From: Veillonella ratti
GTDB lineage: Bacteria > Bacillota > Negativicutes > Veillonellales > Veillonellaceae
Reading direction: 5' to 3'
Assembly (NCBI RefSeq): GCF_003992115.1
Contig: NZ_RQUX01000003.1
Coordinates: forward strand, 92,157 to 156,156
DNA length: 64,000 nt
A model generated the notes under the pieces. That model worked only from the letters and a program-made list of their open reading frames with translations, made no database searches and was not told the DNA's origin. A program made the position numbers and the translations under genes. Shown here one piece after another: positions 28,790 to 38,155 of this stretch (its first letter is position 1; each line of letters starts with the position of its first letter).

Positions 28790-30298
28790 CTAGCCTCTGC
28801 GATGAGTACCTACCGGTTGCAATACCTTATAGGAACGTTTGCGACGTTTAAGGAAATAGCCCTGCCAAAAATCCGGATGAAGTAATACAAGTAAGGTAAA
28901 CAATTCCAAACGGCCGAGTAACATATCGATTACACAAATTATTTTGGCCATCGGATGAAGCACTGCAAAAGAGCCTTGTGGCCCCAGTTTGCCGAACGCA
29001 AGCCCTACGTTCCCCAAAATCCCCGCCACACATTGTAAAGATTCACCGAAACTAAGGCCTGTAGCGGCAATGCCCAACGCAGAAATAGCAAATACAGTCA
29101 TGTACAAGAAAAAGAACTGCTGCGTCATTTGAACCCATTTTTGTGGCATAGATTTGCCATTAATTGTAATGGTCTGCACCATATCGGGATGAATGGCCTT
29201 ACGCAAATAAATAATACTGCTTTTAATTAAAATAATAATACGAATAATTTTAATACCACCCGTAGTAGATCCGCTACAACCACCGAAGAACATTGACATA
29301 AAGAGCATCATTTGTGCGAGCGGCGACCATACATCATAGTTGCCCAGAACCAATCCGGAACCGGTTTGCATCGACACAATCATGAATACAGCCCGATTAA
29401 AGGAGGTACCGGGAGAAAAATTATCGGCCATATATAAAGCATACATTACAATGATTGACCCGATAAACAGTATCAATAAATACATGCGATATTCAAAATC
29501 CTGCCAAACCGCTTTGAGACCTCGCTGGAATACGGCATAATACACGGTAAAGTTACCACCTGCTAAAATCATAAAAAAGATTAAAATCCAGCGAATAGCC
29601 CAACTTTCCGTATAAATATCAACGACTCCGTCATTTGGTATATAACCACCGGTGGCAATCGTGGTAAACGTCATGTTAATGGCATCAAAATACGACATAC
29701 CGGCAATTACTAACGCACTGAAACATACGGCTGTAAATAATAAATAAATAGTCCATAATTTAAAAGCCATAGACCGAATGCGCGGCAATACCACACCGGG
29801 ACGCGGCACCGAAGCTTCAGCGTTGAACAAATGAGCCGAATCAGCACCTAAGTTCTTAAGGAAGGCCAGCACCAATACGACAATCCCCATACCGCCAAGC
29901 CAATGAGTGAGGCTGCGCCACAGCACAAAACTTTTGGGTAAGCTGTCCAACTCTTCCACCACAGACGCACCGGTAGCCGTTATCCCCGATACCGACTCAA
30001 ATAAAGAATCTATAAATGTTGGCAAAACGCCGCCGAAGTAAAACGGTAATGAGGCAAAAAAGGATACCAAAATCCAGATAGAACTAACGGTCAAAAAACC
30101 GTCGCGCAAACTGTAACTGGTACTCGGCTGTCCGTAGTAATACAATAAACTGCCCGTTACAGCCGCCATAATGGAGGCGCCGATAAAAGAAAAATATGAC
30201 TCACCAACCGTCAAACCGTAAATGAACGGAACCCACATAATTCCTGCAACAATGAGGATTAACTGCCCCACTAATCGCATGACAATCTGTATACGCAT
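28790..30298 (-). CDS. trkH: Potassium uptake protein TrkH family, channel subunit
   Basis: Polytopic membrane protein of 502 residues with four pore-loop repeats. Filter-like segments are seen as SGITATGASVV (~104-114), TIATGGYIPND (~215-225), MQTGSGLVLGNY (~312-323) and VGLAFGKLGPQ near 435. About ten membrane segments. It follows trkA by 12 bases; TrkA is the cytosolic gating ring. The C-terminus is basic. Confidence 0.93.
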   Translation of the reverse strand: MRIQIVMRLVGQLILIVAGIMWVPFIYGLTVGESYFSFIGASIMAAVTGSLLYYYGQPSTSYSLRDGFLTVSSIWILVSFFASLPFYFGGVLPTFIDSLFESVSGITATGASVVEELDSLPKSFVLWRSLTHWLGGMGIVVLVLAFLKNLGADSAHLFNAEASVPRPGVVLPRIRSMAFKLWTIYLLFTAVCFSALVIAGMSYFDAINMTFTTIATGGYIPNDGVVDIYTESWAIRWILIFFMILAGGNFTVYYAVFQRGLKAVWQDFEYRMYLLILFIGSIIVMYALYMADNFSPGTSFNRAVFMIVSMQTGSGLVLGNYDVWSPLAQMMLFMSMFFGGCSGSTTGGIKIIRIIILIKSSIIYLRKAIHPDMVQTITINGKSMPQKWVQMTQQFFFLYMTVFAISALGIAATGLSFGESLQCVAGILGNVGLAFGKLGPQGSFAVLHPMAKIICVIDMLLGRLELFTLLVLLHPDFWQGYFLKRRKRSYKVLQPVGTHRRG

Positions 30299-30310
30299 AA
30301 GACACCTCGA

Positions 30311-31660
30311 TTAAACCGGCTTCAAATACGTTAATAGTTTATTAACATGATTCGGCAACGTAAAGAAAACAATATGGTCATTGGCAAAAAGCACCGTATT
30401 ACCGGTCGGCACGATAGTGGAACCATCACGTACAACGGCACCTACCAAGGCTTTACCGGGGAGCTTCAAATCTTTTAAAGCACAACCCACAAGCGGCGAT
30501 ACCGGACTCAATACCACTTCTACAGCCTCCGCTTTTGAACCTTCAAAAGTAGAAATGCTCACTACATTTTCACCGCGTCGTACCATACGTAAAATCTCGC
30601 CAGATGTCAAAAGGCGCGGCGAAAATACAATATCAATCCCCACTTGTTCCATAAGGACAATATATTCCGGTCGACCAACGCGTACAATTGTCTTTGGCAC
30701 ACCTAAATGTTTGCCCAATAAGGCCACCAGCAGATTCAATTTATCATCATCAGTAAGGCAAATAATAGCATCACAATCGGAAATTTCTTCCGCTTCCAAT
30801 AAATTCATATCTGTGCCGTCACCATTGATAACCATGGCATTCTCTACCATAGATGCCAAAAGCTCACAGCGCTCCATGTCTTTTTCGATAACTTTAACCA
30901 TGTAACCGGCTCGATCGAGGAGAACTGCCAAATTGCGACCGATAAGGCCGGCCCCAATCAATAGAATACGCTTGGTTTGCTCCATCATGGCTTCTTCGTG
31001 GAATTCTTCGGCTATTTTCAAAATAGCGTCTTTCGCCCCCAAGAAGAATACTTTATCCATATTCAACAGACGACTTTCGCCATGAGGAATAATCATTTCG
31101 CCGTTACGAAGAATGCCTACAATAATAACACCTTCCGGAAATTGAATATCCCGCAAACGTTGGTTAATATAAGGAACGTCTTCATGCATCTTAAATTCCA
31201 TGAGACGGACGGCCCCACTGGCAAAATCCTCCACATCAAGAGCTGCCGGAGTCTGTAATACCTGCACAATTTCTTGAGCCGATACCATCTCCGGATTAAT
31301 AAATAAATCAACCCCTAATTGTTCCTGTAACTCGCGGTTTTCTTCTCTCAAGTAATCATTATCACGAACACGAGCAATGGTACGAGGAATCCCGCCGATT
31401 TTTGCCACCGAACAAGCCAGCATATTTACTTCATCGGAATCAGTAACGGCGATGAGCATACCCACATCATCCATACCGATTTCTTTTAATAATTGTAAAC
31501 TGCTGCCGTTACCATGAACGAGGCTTACATCTAAGCTGTTCTCCAGATTACGGATGCGCTCTGCCGATTTTTCAATAATATATACATCATGTTCATCTTG
31601 CACGAGGCGCTGTGCTACGGAATAGCCAACCTTACCGGCGCCTACCACAATAATTTTCAT
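30311..31660 (-). CDS. trkA: Trk potassium uptake regulatory protein TrkA
   Basis: Cytosolic NAD(H)/nucleotide-binding regulator. Two RCK units of about 225 residues each, each with an N-terminal RCK_N Rossmann motif (VVGAGKVGYSVA at 4-15; LIGAGLIGRNLA near 234-245) and a C-terminal RCK_C. Length 449 matches the two-domain E. coli-type TrkA. Only 43 bases separate it from the cvfB terminator, and no clear promoter was found there. Confidence 0.95.
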   Translation of the reverse strand: MKIIVVGAGKVGYSVAQRLVQDEHDVYIIEKSAERIRNLENSLDVSLVHGNGSSLQLLKEIGMDDVGMLIAVTDSDEVNMLACSVAKIGGIPRTIARVRDNDYLREENRELQEQLGVDLFINPEMVSAQEIVQVLQTPAALDVEDFASGAVRLMEFKMHEDVPYINQRLRDIQFPEGVIIVGILRNGEMIIPHGESRLLNMDKVFFLGAKDAILKIAEEFHEEAMMEQTKRILLIGAGLIGRNLAVLLDRAGYMVKVIEKDMERCELLASMVENAMVINGDGTDMNLLEAEEISDCDAIICLTDDDKLNLLVALLGKHLGVPKTIVRVGRPEYIVLMEQVGIDIVFSPRLLTSGEILRMVRRGENVVSISTFEGSKAEAVEVVLSPVSPLVGCALKDLKLPGKALVGAVVRDGSTIVPTGNTVLFANDHIVFFTLPNHVNKLLTYLKPV

Positions 31661-31698
31661 AATTAATCAACCCTCAAATTCAATATGTCGGTAAATGC

Positions 31699-31725
31699 AA
31701 AGAAAGGCGTAATTGATTACGCCTT
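31699..31725 (-). terminator. Terminator between cvfB and trkA
   Basis: Stem AAGGCGTAAT/ATTACGCCTT (31704-31713 with 31716-31725), followed on the minus strand by UUUCUUUGC. The short, interrupted U run suggests partial readthrough into trkA. Confidence 0.65.
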
Positions 31726-31738
31726 CTATTTGCCGTCA

Positions 31739-32719
31739 CTACGCCTTACGAGTATCCTCTTTGGCTTCCTTACCTGTGACAGACGCTTCGGTTACACCTG
31801 CACTTTTAGGAGCGTCACCGTTTGCCTTACGTTTCACAAGTTCCTCAGCCGCTGTTTTACCCGTTTCGGTCAATAAGGTCCAGCCTTCTTCCTGAATAAC
31901 CTTACCTTCTTTCATTAAATGACCTACAGCACGTTTAAAGGCTGCTTTACTGAAACCGAATTTTGCTTTAATAATATCAGACGATGATTTATCACTGTAT
32001 GGCATACGACCATTACGCTGATATAAATATTCCAATAACACTTCGCCATCAATGGTCAAAGCCGTTTCTTTTACAGGACGCATGGATACGTTAACACGTC
32101 CGTCATCACGTTTATAGGTAACGCGAGCATCAATCAATTCGCCCACCTTCAAATGATGTGTCATTTCACTGTTATGAATGAACGCAATCCATCGTTCCGG
32201 CGTGATAAAAAATGCCCCGTCGGAGGTGAAGTTATAGATTGCACCGCGCACCATTTGCCCTACTTGAGCCTCTGTGGCCGGTTTGGAGGCACGGCGCATA
32301 GCATCATCCACATCCATAGAAACAGCTAAACGACCGGACTTATCCGTATATAAACGAACCCAGACTTTCTCGCCTAATTGCGGACGACCACGCATTTCCG
32401 CGTGTGGCATAAATATACCGCGTTCGGTCCCCACTTCGACAAAAACGCCGAATTGGGTCTTATTAATAACTTCCACATAGCCGATTTGACCTTCTTTAAT
32501 GGCCGGCAAACGCATACTGGCAGTGAGACGACCTTTCGGATCTTTGTACAAGAATACCGGTACTTCATCGCCGATTTTCACCGGTGCGGTCTGTTGATCC
32601 TTATGAAGTAAAATGTCATCATTGGTATTGCCCGTACCACCGTCCAAGAACGAACCTTGGTCGCTTTGACGTAACACCTTTAGCGTGGCTAATGTGTTTT
32701 CAGATAATTGTGTTGCCAT
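31739..32719 (-). CDS. cvfB: CvfB-like S1-domain RNA-binding protein
   Basis: 326 residues with S1-like beta-barrels: residues ~70-135 (GQIGYVEVINKTQFGVFVEVG) and ~145-205, and a C-terminal winged helix (~215-280), the CvfB layout. The Staphylococcus relative affects virulence gene expression through RNA binding; the role here is unknown. A Lys/Ala-rich tail of ~30 residues extends beyond the family core. The start is 1 base after the rsfS stop, so the two are coupled. Confidence 0.87.
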   Translation of the reverse strand: MATQLSENTLATLKVLRQSDQGSFLDGGTGNTNDDILLHKDQQTAPVKIGDEVPVFLYKDPKGRLTASMRLPAIKEGQIGYVEVINKTQFGVFVEVGTERGIFMPHAEMRGRPQLGEKVWVRLYTDKSGRLAVSMDVDDAMRRASKPATEAQVGQMVRGAIYNFTSDGAFFITPERWIAFIHNSEMTHHLKVGELIDARVTYKRDDGRVNVSMRPVKETALTIDGEVLLEYLYQRNGRMPYSDKSSSDIIKAKFGFSKAAFKRAVGHLMKEGKVIQEEGWTLLTETGKTAAEELVKRKANGDAPKSAGVTEASVTGKEAKEDTRKA

Positions 32720-32720
32720 A

Positions 32721-33083
32721 TTAAGCCCCTGTAAATTCTACGCGAGCCGCATCATTCCAAAGCTGTTCCAAGCCGTAGAAAGAGCGTGTTTCCTGCCCGC
32801 CGAAGACATGACAGATAATATCGCCGAAGTCCAAAAGAATCCATTCCCCTTCGTGATAACCTTCACGATGAAGCACGGTAGCGCCTACTTCAGCCCCTTT
32901 ATCTTCAATTTCATCGGCAATGCTCTGTGCCTGTTTTACGTTGGACGCACTCACCAATACGAAATAATCCGCTAAGCTGGATAAACCTTCCAAATCCAAA
33001 ATGGCAATGTCTGTACCTTTTTTGTCAAAACCTGCTTGTGCCAATGCTAATGCCACGTCTTTAATTTCTTGTTTCTCTTTCAT
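32721..33083 (-). CDS. rsfS: Ribosomal silencing factor RsfS
   Basis: 120 residues of the Iojap/RsfS family, which binds L14 and blocks subunit joining in stationary phase. Signatures are LADYFVLVSASNVKQAQSIADEI (two overlapping pieces, ~38-60) and EGEWILLDFGDIICHVF (~78-94). It usually follows nadD-yqeK in Firmicutes, as here, with the LCP gene inserted between. Confidence 0.95.
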   Translation of the reverse strand: MKEKQEIKDVALALAQAGFDKKGTDIAILDLEGLSSLADYFVLVSASNVKQAQSIADEIEDKGAEVGATVLHREGYHEGEWILLDFGDIICHVFGGQETRSFYGLEQLWNDAARVEFTGA

Positions 33084-33217
33084 GAAATCTCCTTTTTATA
33101 ATCATCGCCAACAATAAACTATAAAATTAAATACAATATATTGTCACGACTAACCGTTACAATCCCTATAATTATTTTAACAATTATAATACTGTTTATA
33201 ACATAGTAAATTAATAT

Positions 33218-34285
33218 TTATCCTTCTTTGGCGTTACCGGTCGAAGTATTTTTCGAATCATCAGTTGTCCCGTCGCCACCGCCTTCAATCGGGGCATTGC
33301 CTAAGGTAATGCCCAATAATTGCTGTGCTTCTACCGGGTCGTAGGTCCAGAATATTTCGCCGTTAAGCACTTCCCTGGTGCCCGGTAAAATATAGTACTG
33401 AATATTATTACCGGTAAGACTACCCAAACTCATAACCAATTTAACCGCGTCAGTCGTACTGATATTAGAATCATAGTGGCTCCAGAGGCGCCACACATGC
33501 CACATGCGGGAAATAGTAAAAGTGTCTTCCTGAGAACTCAATAATTGTTTTAAAAACCGTTCTTGACGCTGGGTACGACTGAATGCATTTTTATCGGCAT
33601 CCACAAAGCGCACATATTGATACGCTTTATCCGCATCCAATGTTTGATACCCACGGGCCAAATTAACATCGGCTGTATCGGTAGCGTCGTCAATATGTAC
33701 CATTTCTTTTTCCACATACATATCTTGAGCCCCCAGTACATCAAGGGTATCTTTAAAAGCCGCCTCATCGACCACCACATAATAGGGAATGGGAATATGG
33801 AATAAATCCTCCACCACGGCCTTAGTAAGTTCAATATTACCGCTACTGTACATGGTATTAATCATAGACACGGACTTATTATCACGGCTGTAAATTTTTG
33901 TATTGGACGGGATACCGATTACATCAATATTTTTTTGTTGTTCATTTACGGATAGTAAAAAGAGAGCATCCCCTTGCGCCGGATTATTGCTATCTTTGCC
34001 TACCAATAAAATATAAATCGGCTTATCCAGTGATTTTTGTTCTAAAGGAATTGTCGTTACTTGATTGGGCTGCGATGGTGGTGCCACATCGGCCGTCGTT
34101 GTTGTCTCGGTCGTAGCTGAACCACCAAAATAACTTACCGCTGCCTGATAACCGCGCCATAAACCAAAACCGATACCGCCTACCAGGACTATGAGTATTA
34201 CCAAAGCTAAGATGACCCGTCCCCAACGTACTTTGGGTTTTCTCCGCACCCGCCGAGTCGGTCTTTTACGCACTTCTTCTTCCAT
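33218..34285 (-). CDS. LCP (LytR-CpsA-Psr) family protein with altered active-site motifs
   Basis: 355 residues. A basic N-terminus (RKRPTRRVRRK region) is followed by one membrane segment (~26-50), a Ser/Thr-rich linker and an extracytoplasmic LCP domain (~85-285). LCP enzymes attach anionic or secondary glycans to peptidoglycan. The fold markers VRFVDADKNAFSRTQRQERF are present, but the usual RSDT and PRDT blocks read QGDALFL and IPSNT, so key arginine/aspartate positions appear changed. It follows yqeK by 12 bases. Either a diverged enzyme or a non-catalytic member. Confidence 0.75.
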   Translation of the reverse strand: MEEEVRKRPTRRVRRKPKVRWGRVILALVILIVLVGGIGFGLWRGYQAAVSYFGGSATTETTTTADVAPPSQPNQVTTIPLEQKSLDKPIYILLVGKDSNNPAQGDALFLLSVNEQQKNIDVIGIPSNTKIYSRDNKSVSMINTMYSSGNIELTKAVVEDLFHIPIPYYVVVDEAAFKDTLDVLGAQDMYVEKEMVHIDDATDTADVNLARGYQTLDADKAYQYVRFVDADKNAFSRTQRQERFLKQLLSSQEDTFTISRMWHVWRLWSHYDSNISTTDAVKLVMSLGSLTGNNIQYYILPGTREVLNGEIFWTYDPVEAQQLLGITLGNAPIEGGGDGTTDDSKNTSTGNAKEG

Positions 34286-34297
34286 ACTACCCGCACC

Positions 34298-34867
34298 CTA
34301 TCGATTATGAATACGCCGTACCATATCGTTACGGCCTAAAATGGTTTTAAAATAAATACTCAATTCTTGATCCAACAAATGACGAATTGTCGTATCATAA
34401 CCGGCCAACACTGCTTCATCCAAATCTTCCAAGGCCAGACTGCGCAAATAGTCCACACCCGGAAAATCACGAGTTTCTTCCACATAATCGGCTAGAAAAA
34501 TAATTTTATCCAATTGCGTCATACCTACGCGGCCCGTCGTATGATAACGAATGGCATCAAGAATATAACCGTCAATAACACCATAGCGATCATGGGCCAT
34601 AACGGCACCGCTTACACCATGCAATAGCGCACCTTTTACATACATATCCATATCCACTTTGATGTCCGCGTCATCTACCAAACGCTGCATTTCCGATAAA
34701 GGCAATTCTTTAGCACAATCATGCAAAAGGCCGGCAATATAAGCTTCTTCCGGATCGGCACCATATCGTTGGGCCAATCCTACAGCGGCTCTCGCCACAC
34801 CTAAAGTATGGGCGAAACGTTTAGGACTAAGTCGCATTTGTAAATCATTAATAATTTCTTCAAACAT
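34298..34867 (-). CDS. yqeK: HD-domain Ap4A hydrolase YqeK
   Basis: 189 residues of the YqeK family, which splits Ap4A symmetrically to two ADP. Metal ligands are visible: KRFAHTLGVA (first His), LLHDCAKELP (HD at about 53-54), LLHGVSGAVMA and YHTTG. The ATG at 34867 is chosen because it starts the family N-terminus (MFEEIINDLQ) and avoids overlap with nadD. The nadD-yqeK pairing is conserved in Firmicutes. Confidence 0.92.
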   Translation of the reverse strand: MFEEIINDLQMRLSPKRFAHTLGVARAAVGLAQRYGADPEEAYIAGLLHDCAKELPLSEMQRLVDDADIKVDMDMYVKGALLHGVSGAVMAHDRYGVIDGYILDAIRYHTTGRVGMTQLDKIIFLADYVEETRDFPGVDYLRSLALEDLDEAVLAGYDTTIRHLLDQELSIYFKTILGRNDMVRRIHNR

Positions 34868-34880
34868 AGTATTTGTTGCC

Positions 34881-35492
34881 TCACTTTTTATAAATATCAT
34901 GTTGTGCAATATACTGAACTACGGCTTTAGGAATCATGTAGCGAACACTGCGCTTGGTGCGCAATCTTTGACGTAAATCCGTAGCCGACAGCTGCATGAG
35001 CGGCACTTCGAGCAAATGAATACGGTCACGACCTAAATCGCCAAAATATTCAATAATCTTTTCAATAGCCGCCGAACCATCCGGTCGTACAGCCCCTATA
35101 AAATGGCATAAACCGAGCAGTTCATCAATATATTTCCAATTGGGTAAGTCTTGAATGGTATCTGTACCGGCTATGAAATAGTATTCCTTATCCTCACCAT
35201 ATTGGGCACGGAAGTACTTTATTGTATCTACCGTATAAGACGGCCCTTCCCGTTTAAATTCAACGTCGGAAATAGTAAATTTAGGATTGTCCATAACAGC
35301 CGCCGCCGTCATCTCATAGCGATATTTTGCATCAATCACGTCTTCATGTTTGTGAGGCGGATGATACGCCGGTACAAAAATAACGCGGTCAAGTTCATAG
35401 GTTTCCTGCGCCATTTCCGCTATCATCAAATGGCCTAAATGAATTGGATTGAAGGTACCTCCGATGATGCCGATTCTTCCTGTAAGTTTCAT
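34881..35492 (-). CDS. nadD: Nicotinate-nucleotide adenylyltransferase
   Basis: Makes deamido-NAD from nicotinate mononucleotide. The motif GGTFNPIHLGHLMIAE (about 10-25) holds the nucleotidyltransferase HxGH site. The C-terminal ISxTxIR-type block is LSATDLRQRLR. The ATG at 35492 is chosen because the protein then begins MKLTGRIGIIGG, normal for NadD, and it overlaps the stop of the upstream small ORF as ATGA, which suggests coupled translation. 203 residues. Confidence 0.95.
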   Translation of the reverse strand: MKLTGRIGIIGGTFNPIHLGHLMIAEMAQETYELDRVIFVPAYHPPHKHEDVIDAKYRYEMTAAAVMDNPKFTISDVEFKREGPSYTVDTIKYFRAQYGEDKEYYFIAGTDTIQDLPNWKYIDELLGLCHFIGAVRPDGSAAIEKIIEYFGDLGRDRIHLLEVPLMQLSATDLRQRLRTKRSVRYMIPKAVVQYIAQHDIYKK

Positions 35493-35617
35493 AAGCAGTA
35501 CATTATCCCCATAATTAACAATGATAATACAAGCCACAGTATTATTGCTTTAATATAGGATAGCCATTCATAGCGTCCCTTAGGTGTTTTTATGTAGGAG
35601 CCATAAGCTCGTACCAT
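35489..35617 (-). CDS. Small single-pass membrane protein of 42 residues, coupled to nadD
   Basis: Reading on the minus strand from ATG at 35617 gives 42 codons and a TGA that overlaps the nadD ATG (ATGA). The first ~23 residues are polar and basic (MVRAYGSYIKTPKGRY), the rest is one hydrophobic helix (AIILWLVLSLLIMGIMYCL). It starts 14 bases after the proA stop, so it fills what would otherwise be the only large gap in this tight operon. The ribosome binding site is weak (AAGTGG), so it may be read by coupling from proA. No family recognised; expression is inferred, not shown. Confidence 0.6.
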   Translation of the reverse strand: MVRAYGSYIKTPKGRYEWLSYIKAIILWLVLSLLIMGIMYCL

Positions 35618-35631
35618 ATTGAGCCACTTTA

Positions 35632-36891
35632 TCATGAACGAATTTGGCCATCTCCTTGCACATAATATTTATACGAAGTAAGCGCCAAGAGCCCCATAGG
35701 CCCGCGAGCATGTAATTTCTGAGTGCTGATACCGATTTCGGCTCCTAAGCCAAACTCAAAGCCATCCGTAAAACGGGTGGAAACATTTACATACACGGTA
35801 GATGCATCTACTTGTTGTAAAAAGGCCTGTGCCACCTCTTTATTTTCCGTAATAATACATTCCGAATGTTTCGTCCCGTAGTGATTAATATGGGCAATGG
35901 CAGCCTCCACGGAAGGCACTACTTTTACATTCATAATTAAATCGTTATATTCCGTTGACCAGGCCGATTCTTCAGCAACTTTAATATCTTTAACGATAGC
36001 CCGCGAAGCTTCATCACCGCGAAGTTCCACCTGTTTGGCCATTAAAGCATCCGCAATAATCGGCAACAATTTAGGTGCCACCGCCTCGTGAATAAGTAAG
36101 GTTTCTGCAGAATTGCAAACAGATGGCCGCTGTACTTTAGCATTGACTACAATCGGTACAATTTTAGCTTCGTCACAATCTTTATCCACATATACATGAA
36201 CGACACCGCTCCCCGTTTCAATAACCGGAATGCGACTTTCTTCTACAATTCGTTTAATAAGACCCGCACCGCCACGAGGTATTACTACATCAATGTATTC
36301 ACGTTGGCGCAGTAAATCAGATACGGCCGCACGATCGGTGACGGTTACCAATTGTACCGCATCGGCCGGTAAGTTAACTTCGGTCAACGCATCACGCAAT
36401 AAATTTACCAAGCATTCATTGGTGTGAAATGCTTCTTTACCGCCGCGCAAAATAACCGCATTGCCTGTTTTCATACATAGAGCCGCTGCATCAACAGTTA
36501 CATTCGGTCTTGCTTCGTAAAACATAGCAATAACACCCAATGGTACCCGGACTTTCGTAATCTCCATGCCATTGGGACGGGTAGAGGATTCCATGACTTC
36601 ACCGATAGGATCGTCCAAGTCAACCAATTGACGTACGCCCAGAGCCATCTGCTCGATGCGCTCCTTAGTAAGACGCAAACGATCATACATGATTTGCGGT
36701 AAATTATAATCACCAGCCTGTGCCATATCTTTTTCATTGGCATCTAAAATGGCCGGAATATGAGCTACCAATACATCAGCCACGGTCTGTAATAATTTAT
36801 TTTTTACCGCCGTATCAGCCAATTGCATAGCCGTCGATGCGGCCCGAGCCTTACGGCCCATAGTTTCAAAATATGTTGCGTACTCTGTCAT
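35632..36891 (-). CDS. proA: Gamma-glutamyl phosphate reductase
   Basis: Second step of proline synthesis, reducing glutamyl 5-phosphate to the semialdehyde. An aldehyde-dehydrogenase-like fold: RPNVTVDAAALCMKTGNAVILRGG (cofactor region, ~128-151), the catalytic cysteine in QRPSVCNSAETLL (~252-264), and the C-terminal FGLGAEIGISTQKLHARGP (~383-401). Full length at 419. It lies 10 bases after proB. Confidence 0.97.
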   Translation of the reverse strand: MTEYATYFETMGRKARAASTAMQLADTAVKNKLLQTVADVLVAHIPAILDANEKDMAQAGDYNLPQIMYDRLRLTKERIEQMALGVRQLVDLDDPIGEVMESSTRPNGMEITKVRVPLGVIAMFYEARPNVTVDAAALCMKTGNAVILRGGKEAFHTNECLVNLLRDALTEVNLPADAVQLVTVTDRAAVSDLLRQREYIDVVIPRGGAGLIKRIVEESRIPVIETGSGVVHVYVDKDCDEAKIVPIVVNAKVQRPSVCNSAETLLIHEAVAPKLLPIIADALMAKQVELRGDEASRAIVKDIKVAEESAWSTEYNDLIMNVKVVPSVEAAIAHINHYGTKHSECIITENKEVAQAFLQQVDASTVYVNVSTRFTDGFEFGLGAEIGISTQKLHARGPMGLLALTSYKYYVQGDGQIRS

Positions 36892-36901
36892 ATTAAGACT
36901 C

Positions 36902-38068
36902 CTATCTGAGGATTACTAAATTATCACGATGAATGACTTCCGTATGAGCACTGTCTATCTTAAGAATAGACGTAATTTCATGGGAATTGCAACCTTTAAT
37001 TTGATCAAGATCCGCTGATGAGAAGTTTACCATACCACGGGCAATTTCTTCGTCATTAAACAGGATACTAATAGTTTCCCCTTCATGAAACTCACCGCTT
37101 ACTGCCGTAATACCAACCGGCAATAAACTGGAACCTTTTTTAAGTAAAGCATCAGCACAGCCTTTATCGACAGTAACCGAACCTTTAAGGCGCTTACCGA
37201 AGGCCACCCAACGTTTTTTCATATGCGGTTTCGAATCACGCGCCACAAAATGGGTGCCTCGTAAACCGCCGGTGGCAATCACTTCGATAGAATCATTGCG
37301 CTCACCGGAAGCGATAACCATGTGCACACCGGAATTAACGGCAATATTGGCGGCTTGGATTTTAGTATACATGCCACCCGTACCGCGTGATGTACCGGCA
37401 CCTCCGGCTATTTCATAAATATGAGGCGTAATAACGTCTACTTCATGTATTAATTCGGCATCCGGATTTGTTTGTGGATTGGCCGTATACAAACCTTCAA
37501 TATCAGATAAAATAATCAACAAATCGGCCTCAACTGTACTTGCAATAACAGCCGACAAGGTATCATTATCACCGATTTTAACTTCATCAATAGACACTAC
37601 GTCATTTTCATTAATGATGGGAATAACACCTAAAGAAATCAGCGCATATAAAGTATTGCGCAAGTTGATATAACGAGAGCGATTCATACTGTCTTCGCGA
37701 GTCAGAAGAATCTGACCTACCGTATGGCCGTATTCACGAAATAGCTTTTCATACATATGGAGTAAAACCCCTTGCCCCACGGAGGCAGCAGCCTGTTTCA
37801 TAACAAGGTCTTTTGGTTTTTCTTTAAACCCCAAAGGAGCCAACCCGGCACCTACGGCACCGGAACTGACTAAAATAATTTCTTTGCCTTGATTGGCCAA
37901 ATCAGCCAATTGCTTTACAATCGATTCGATTCGGCGCAAATTAAGCCGTCCCGTGTCATAGGTTAAGGTACTGGTACCCACTTTAACGACGATACGCTTA
38001 GCCTTGGCCAATACGTCACGGGAATGTTCATTTGTTACGACTTTAACAGTAGACTCTCTTTCGCTCAT
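36902..38068 (-). CDS. proB: Glutamate 5-kinase with PUA domain
   Basis: First, feedback-controlled step of proline synthesis. The amino-acid kinase domain starts at RIVVKVGTSTLTYD (~25-38), with SSGAVGAGLAPLG (~68-80) and INENDVVS (~153-160). The C-terminal PUA domain spans ~300-388. The 388-residue length includes ~20 residues before the kinase domain. Proline synthesis genes are embedded in the obg-yhbY operon, as in other Negativicutes. Confidence 0.97.
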   Translation of the reverse strand: MSERESTVKVVTNEHSRDVLAKAKRIVVKVGTSTLTYDTGRLNLRRIESIVKQLADLANQGKEIILVSSGAVGAGLAPLGFKEKPKDLVMKQAAASVGQGVLLHMYEKLFREYGHTVGQILLTREDSMNRSRYINLRNTLYALISLGVIPIINENDVVSIDEVKIGDNDTLSAVIASTVEADLLIILSDIEGLYTANPQTNPDAELIHEVDVITPHIYEIAGGAGTSRGTGGMYTKIQAANIAVNSGVHMVIASGERNDSIEVIATGGLRGTHFVARDSKPHMKKRWVAFGKRLKGSVTVDKGCADALLKKGSSLLPVGITAVSGEFHEGETISILFNDEEIARGMVNFSSADLDQIKGCNSHEITSILKIDSAHTEVIHRDNLVILR

Positions 38069-38112
38069 AATTATATCTCCTCATCATCAGATTACCTTTT
38101 AATGTTTCCGGA

Positions 38113-38155
38113 AGTCAGCTAAACTAACGCATTAAGCGAATTAATTCGGCTGACT
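38113..38155 (-). other. Nested inverted repeat between yhbY and proB
   Basis: Outer 7-base pair AGTCAGC/GCTGACT (38113-38119 with 38149-38155) enclosing the palindrome CGAATTAATTCG. The yhbY stop codon lies in it. There is no U run, so a terminator is unlikely; it could be an mRNA stability or attenuation element. Confidence 0.35.
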
